DNA of 64,000 nucleotides from Synechococcales cyanobacterium bin31.maxbin.ball.101 (GTDB lineage Bacteria; Cyanobacteriota; Cyanobacteriia; Leptolyngbyales; Leptolyngbyaceae): assembly GCA_013298165.1 (NCBI GenBank), contig JAAFJU010000006.1:1-64000 (forward strand), given 5' to 3'. Below are positions 60,316-64,000 of this stretch, piece by piece. A program made the translations under genes and the position numbers. Under the pieces are notes generated by a model. It worked only from the letters and a program-made list of their open reading frames with translations, had not been told where the DNA came from and searched no databases. Each line of letters opens with the position of its first letter. The stretch's first letter is position 1.

Positions 60316-60419
60316 AAAAATCTCTGAGATCTCTTAAGCTTTTAGCCGATCGCTTTCACCTTAGGATTTGAACCAAACGCTTTTAACTAGGTTCTTCCTA
60401 TGACCACGATCGCCCCACC
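60316..60419 (+). repeat. 104-bp direct repeat, copy 2 (leader of the GH57 gene)
   Basis: Intact leader of the GH57 gene through its sixth codon. Differs at four positions from copy 1 (59444-59547). It contains AAATCTCTGAGATCTCTTAA, with the palindrome TCTGAGATCT-like core (CTGAGATCTC), near 60320-60340. Confidence 0.9.
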
Positions 60420-61824
60420 CCGCAGCCCACAGCTCCACGGCAAAGAAGCAGAACTCCAAACCGCCCTTCAAGCCCAAGAGTCCGTCTTCCTCCATCAAAG
60501 CAACCTGAACCTAAGCCAGATCCGATCGGGCTTCGCTTGCGCCCTCCACATGCATCAACCGACCATTCCCGCTGGTCGCAATGGTGAATTGATCTCTAAC
60601 CTGCAAAACATGTTCGAGCATTCCGGTGAGGGCGATAACCACAATGCAGGGGTCTTTGCTTGGTGCTACGAGCGCATGGGCGATTTCATTCCAGAACTCG
60701 TCGATCGCGGTATGAATCCCCGGATTATGCTCGACTACTCTGGGAACTTGCTCTGGGGATTGCAGCAAATGGGCCGCGAAGATATTTTGAATAAACTGCG
60801 CAAATTGGCCTGCGATCGACGCTATCAGCCCCACGTCGAATGGCTCGGCACCATGTGGAGTCACGCCGTCGCCACCTCGACTCCGATTCCTGACCTGAAA
60901 CTCCAAATTCGCGCTTGGCAACATCACTTTGCCGATATCTTTGGACTCGAAGCCCTGGGCCGTGTCAAAGGTTTCTCGCCGCCCGAAATGCATCTGCCGA
61001 ACCATCCCGATACCTTATATGAATACCTCAAAGCCCTGAAAGACTGCGGCTATCGTTGGCTGCTAGTTCAGGAGCATTCGGTTGAGAACCTGGATGGCTC
61101 GCACTTGACCCAAGCCCAAAAGTACGGACCCACCCGTCTCACCGCCCGCAACAGCCATGGCGAAACCGTCTCCCTCACCGCTCTGATCAAAACCCAAGGA
61201 TCCGACACCAAGCTCGTGGCCCAAATGCAGCCCTTCCACGAAGCGAAAAACCTCGATCGGATCACGATCGGATCCCACAGCATCCCCTCCTTAGTCAGTC
61301 AGATCGCCGATGGAGAAAACGGCGGCGTCATGATGAATGAATTTCCCCGAGACTTCAGCCCCACTTGGGACCAGGTTGCCGGAATTGCCGATATCGCAGG
61401 CTTTAATGGCACCGAGTATCTAGAACTGATCGAAGCCGCAGGCGTGAGTCCCGAGGACTATCCCGAGATTCAAGCGGTGCAGCAGCATCGGATTTGGCAG
61501 CGGGTTTCGACGGTGACGCCGGAGTCGGTGGCGCAGGCGATTCAGGATATCAAAGCTGAGGATGGTTCTTTCTCGATGGAAGGTGCATCCTGGACCAATG
61601 ATCTCAGTTGGGTCAAGGGCTACGAAAACGTTCTCGAACCCATGAACCAGTTGAGCGCCAGCTTTCATGCCAAGTTTCCACAGCCGGAACAGACCGATCG
61701 CTACTCAGAAGCCCTGCTCTACACCCTGTTACTGGAGACCAGTTGCTTCCGATACTGGGGCCAAGGGGTCTGGACTGACTACGCCCGATCGCTCTACGAA
61801 CGGGGGATGAGCGCGATCGGATAA
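60400..61824 (+). CDS. Glycoside hydrolase family 57 protein
   Basis: 474 residues. The GH57 start FACALHMHQPTIPAGRNGELISN is typical, with the substrate-site His-Gln-Pro. HVEWLGTMWSHAV and FSPPEMHLPNHPDTLYEYLKALKDCGYRWLLVQEHSVE (with the Glu-x-His region) follow. These enzymes act on alpha-glucans; whether it is an amylase or a branching-type enzyme cannot be told. Its leader and first codons are duplicated at 59444-59547. A 13-bp inverted repeat lies 17 bp past the stop. Confidence 0.9.
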   Translation: MTTIAPPRSPQLHGKEAELQTALQAQESVFLHQSNLNLSQIRSGFACALHMHQPTIPAGRNGELISNLQNMFEHSGEGDNHNAGVFAWCYERMGDFIPELVDRGMNPRIMLDYSGNLLWGLQQMGREDILNKLRKLACDRRYQPHVEWLGTMWSHAVATSTPIPDLKLQIRAWQHHFADIFGLEALGRVKGFSPPEMHLPNHPDTLYEYLKALKDCGYRWLLVQEHSVENLDGSHLTQAQKYGPTRLTARNSHGETVSLTALIKTQGSDTKLVAQMQPFHEAKNLDRITIGSHSIPSLVSQIADGENGGVMMNEFPRDFSPTWDQVAGIADIAGFNGTEYLELIEAAGVSPEDYPEIQAVQQHRIWQRVSTVTPESVAQAIQDIKAEDGSFSMEGASWTNDLSWVKGYENVLEPMNQLSASFHAKFPQPEQTDRYSEALLYTLLLETSCFRYWGQGVWTDYARSLYERGMSAIG

Positions 61825-61841
61825 AATTTTGCGAAACCTGG

Positions 61842-61897
61842 GACTTTTGGCATAACCGATCGGCTTTAGTCACGATAGATAAGCTATGCCAAAAGTC
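61842..61897. other. 13-bp perfect inverted repeat downstream of the GH57 gene
   Basis: GACTTTTGGCATA (61842-61854) and TATGCCAAAAGTC (61885-61897), with a 30-bp spacer. It may be a terminator-like hairpin of GH57, a regulator site upstream of tolC, or the ends of a decayed insertion. No T-tract follows. Confidence 0.5.
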
Positions 61898-62096
61898 ATC
61901 ATTGCAATTTTAATGAATCAGAGTTTTGCCAAGGGTGACTCTGAAGCGTTATCCTGCTTAGGGCTAAACTCAACAAAAATTTGTAATTTGTTTCCTTTAG
62001 TCGATGCCACCGTGTATCGAGATGGAGGATGTTGACGTTAAGTTGCGACTTGGTTTTGTGAAATTGTTGTCTGTGGGCGAATTGGAATTTACCGTT

Positions 62097-63980
62097 ATGA
62101 AGACTATCCATCACTCTCTGCTCGTTAGCGCTGGGTTCTTAATGTCCCTCGGCACCTCGATCGCCCAAGCTGCACCGAATCCCTCGATCGCCCAGTCCCC
62201 CGAACCCGCCAGCACCATCGCCCCCGGTTCGTCCATTTTAAACCAGCCGATCGTCGCCCCCCCCGCTTCAAATCCCAATCCAGGCAGCGCATCCGGCAAT
62301 GAAGGCGTCAGCAAGGATGTCGTCATTCCCACCCAGCCCTTAGCCGTCCCGTCTTCTCCCGAGCAGCCCAAGCCCGCAGAGCCTGCCAAACCGATTCCAG
62401 ACCCGGCCAGTCAAATGCCCCCGGGAACCCAGACTGCACCCCTGACGACTCCCCCTGCGGCCACCCCAGCAACGACCGCAGCCCCTGCGCCCGATTTCCT
62501 CACCACTCCGGCTAACCCTCTCCTCTTCCCCACCAAGCCTGAAGAAGTCAAACTCACAGGCGTTCGATCGCTCACCCTGCAGGAAACCATCGAACTCGCT
62601 GAACGCAATAACCGAGACCTAGCCGTCAGTCGCCTCCAAGTCGAGCAACAACAGGCCGCTGTCCGGGAAGCCGAAGCCAACCGCTACCCCACCCTCGATC
62701 TACAAAGCTCCATCACCCGATCGCTCTCCGCAGGGGGCACGATCGGACTGAAAGCCGGACAAGCTCAGGCGATCGCCGATGCAGGTGGCAATGAAACCAC
62801 CGCCCGTGCCTTCAATCCGGGTGCGTTCCGCCGCAGCCTCGCTGAAGAATCCACAAGCTGGGACACCAACCTCCAACTCAACTACGACCTCTACACCTCC
62901 GGAGCCAACAGTTCCCGCCGCCGCGCCGCCGCTGGAAACCTCCGCGCCGCTGAACTCGCCATGGAACGGGTCCGAGAACAGCTTCGTCTAGATGTGACTG
63001 GAGACTATTACGACCTCCAAGAAGCCAACGAGCAAGTCAAAATCAACGAACAGGCGGTTAGAAACTCTGAACAAAGTTTGAAAGATGCCAATGCTCAGGA
63101 ACGAGCGGGGATTGGGACGCGGTTTGATGTGTTGCGATCGGAAGTGCAACTGGCTAATAACCAACAGCAACTCACCAACGCCAAAGCTACCGAAGAAGTC
63201 CGTCGTCGGCAAATCGCTCAACGCCTCAGTTTGCCTGAATTTGTCACTGTGAGCGCAGGCGATGCCGTTCGCCCTGTTGGGGAATGGAGACTGCCTCTGG
63301 AAGACACGATCGTCACTGCCTACAAGCAGCGTGTCGAACTCGAAGAGCAACTGGTCCAGCGGGATATCAGCGATGCAAACCGTCAGCAGGCTCTTTCTGC
63401 CCTAGGTCCAAGAGTTCAGCTTCGAGCTTCTTACAACTTGTTGAAAATTTTCGAGCAGCCCGTGGGTGGTCCCGACTCTGGGTATTCCATCTCGGCGGTT
63501 GCTCAATGGCGACTCTTTGACGGTGGGGCGGCGAAGGCACAGGCCAAGCAGCAAGAAATCAACAAGCAAATCGCCGAAACCCGCTTTACCCAAAGTCGCA
63601 ACAATATTCGCTTCCAAGTGGAACAAGCCTACGCCACCCTCCAAGCCAACCAAAAAAATATCAGCACCACCACCACCGCCCTCGGCCAAGCCTGCGAAGC
63701 CAAACGACTGGCAAAACTCCGCTTTGATGCAGGCGTCGGCACCCAAACCGATGTCCTCAATGCCGAAACCGACCTAACCCGGTCCGCAGGCAGTCGAGTC
63801 AGCGCCATCTTGGGCTATAACCGATCGATCGCCCAGCTCCTCCGAGCCGTCAGCAACGTCTCCAAGGCATCTACCACCTTCGTCGCACCTACCTCCTCTG
63901 GTTCTAAGAAAGACTTTGGCGACAATCTCTGTCCATCCTTCGAGCCTGAAAAGCCTGAAGAGCTATCTAAGCCTAAATAG
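62097..63980 (+). CDS. TolC-family outer-membrane efflux/export protein
   Basis: 627 residues from ATG 62097 (MKTIHHSLLVSAGFLMSLGTSIAQAAP, a clear signal peptide); upstream in-frame starts have no signal. A Pro/Ala-rich spacer (about 28-155) leads into two TolC repeats of long helices: VRSLTLQETIELAERNNRDLAVSRLQVEQQQAAVREA (about 160-200) and the second from about 395, with LNAETDLTRSAGSRVSAILGYNRSIAQLLRAV at the end. Channel-tunnel component for type I secretion or efflux. It could serve large exported proteins such as the 3385-residue adhesin; the link is inferred. Confidence 0.92.
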   Translation: MKTIHHSLLVSAGFLMSLGTSIAQAAPNPSIAQSPEPASTIAPGSSILNQPIVAPPASNPNPGSASGNEGVSKDVVIPTQPLAVPSSPEQPKPAEPAKPIPDPASQMPPGTQTAPLTTPPAATPATTAAPAPDFLTTPANPLLFPTKPEEVKLTGVRSLTLQETIELAERNNRDLAVSRLQVEQQQAAVREAEANRYPTLDLQSSITRSLSAGGTIGLKAGQAQAIADAGGNETTARAFNPGAFRRSLAEESTSWDTNLQLNYDLYTSGANSSRRRAAAGNLRAAELAMERVREQLRLDVTGDYYDLQEANEQVKINEQAVRNSEQSLKDANAQERAGIGTRFDVLRSEVQLANNQQQLTNAKATEEVRRRQIAQRLSLPEFVTVSAGDAVRPVGEWRLPLEDTIVTAYKQRVELEEQLVQRDISDANRQQALSALGPRVQLRASYNLLKIFEQPVGGPDSGYSISAVAQWRLFDGGAAKAQAKQQEINKQIAETRFTQSRNNIRFQVEQAYATLQANQKNISTTTTALGQACEAKRLAKLRFDAGVGTQTDVLNAETDLTRSAGSRVSAILGYNRSIAQLLRAVSNVSKASTTFVAPTSSGSKKDFGDNLCPSFEPEKPEELSKPK

Positions 63981-64000
63981 TGTTCCAGTCATCATCAGGA

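Noticed and set aside
60358-60385. GGTTCAAATCC-like sequence (minus strand) resembling a tRNA T-loop, also at 59485-59515
   Set aside because: The stem does not pair fully and no D arm, anticodon arm or acceptor stem fits around it; it is just part of the 104-bp repeat.

Overview
The window is chromosomal DNA from a cyanobacterium. The octamer GCGATCGC (HIP1) and its core CGATCG recur throughout. Genes typical of oxygenic phototrophs are present: vipp1/IM30, the sbtA-sbtB bicarbonate transporter pair, a Ycf21-type chorismate lyase, a TIGR03279-type PDZ/radical-SAM protein, mntCAB-like manganese uptake genes, and several cyanobacterial families of unknown function (DUF3370, DUF29, Uma2). Nothing in the window identifies the genus.

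Layout. 0-6.9 kb holds housekeeping genes (rsgA, a 2-Cys peroxiredoxin, a beta-CASP metallo-hydrolase, mpg, an isoprenyl transferase). They are interrupted by a single-gene TnpB element that sits directly upstream of mpg. 7-15 kb is a signalling block: a receiver protein, a three-PAS histidine kinase, a large OmpR-type response regulator (receiver, winged helix, Hpt, receiver, degenerate GGDEF), and a divergent kinase-like protein with TPRs that has lost its catalytic residues. 15-26.3 kb holds chorismate lyase, vipp1, a glycine-zipper protein, a Uma2 protein, the TIGR03279 protein, a small toxin-antitoxin pair, DUF29, sbtBA, a YbjN-like protein, coaE and mntCAB.

26.5-39.2 kb is a broken-up urease locus and the main accessory region. 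ureF-ureG (+) and ureD-ureA-ureB ... ureC (-) are separated by foreign-looking genes: an AAA ATPase + DUF4435/TOPRIM pair resembling the PARIS anti-phage system, abutting ureF; two two-gene cassettes bounded by three copies of a 57-bp repeat; a strongly structured, probably non-coding transcript; and a C5-methyltransferase/PD-(D/E)XK restriction pair wedged between ureB and ureC. No ureE is present.

39.4-64 kb holds a secreted repeat protein, a Uma2 pseudogene, an orphan Imm30 immunity protein, hisF, an alpha/beta hydrolase, and a 10.2-kb gene for a 3385-residue surface protein (DUF4347, PD40-like blades, about ten Calx-beta domains, C-terminal FG-GAP-like repeats). These are followed by DUF3370, HEAT-repeat, nuclease-like and MazF/PemK toxin-antitoxin genes, a GH57 glycosidase, and a TolC-family outer-membrane protein. 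The TolC protein could be the exit duct for large secreted proteins such as the 3385-residue one, but there is no direct evidence for that link. No tRNA, rRNA or CRISPR array was found. Functions come from motif reading only; no database search was possible.
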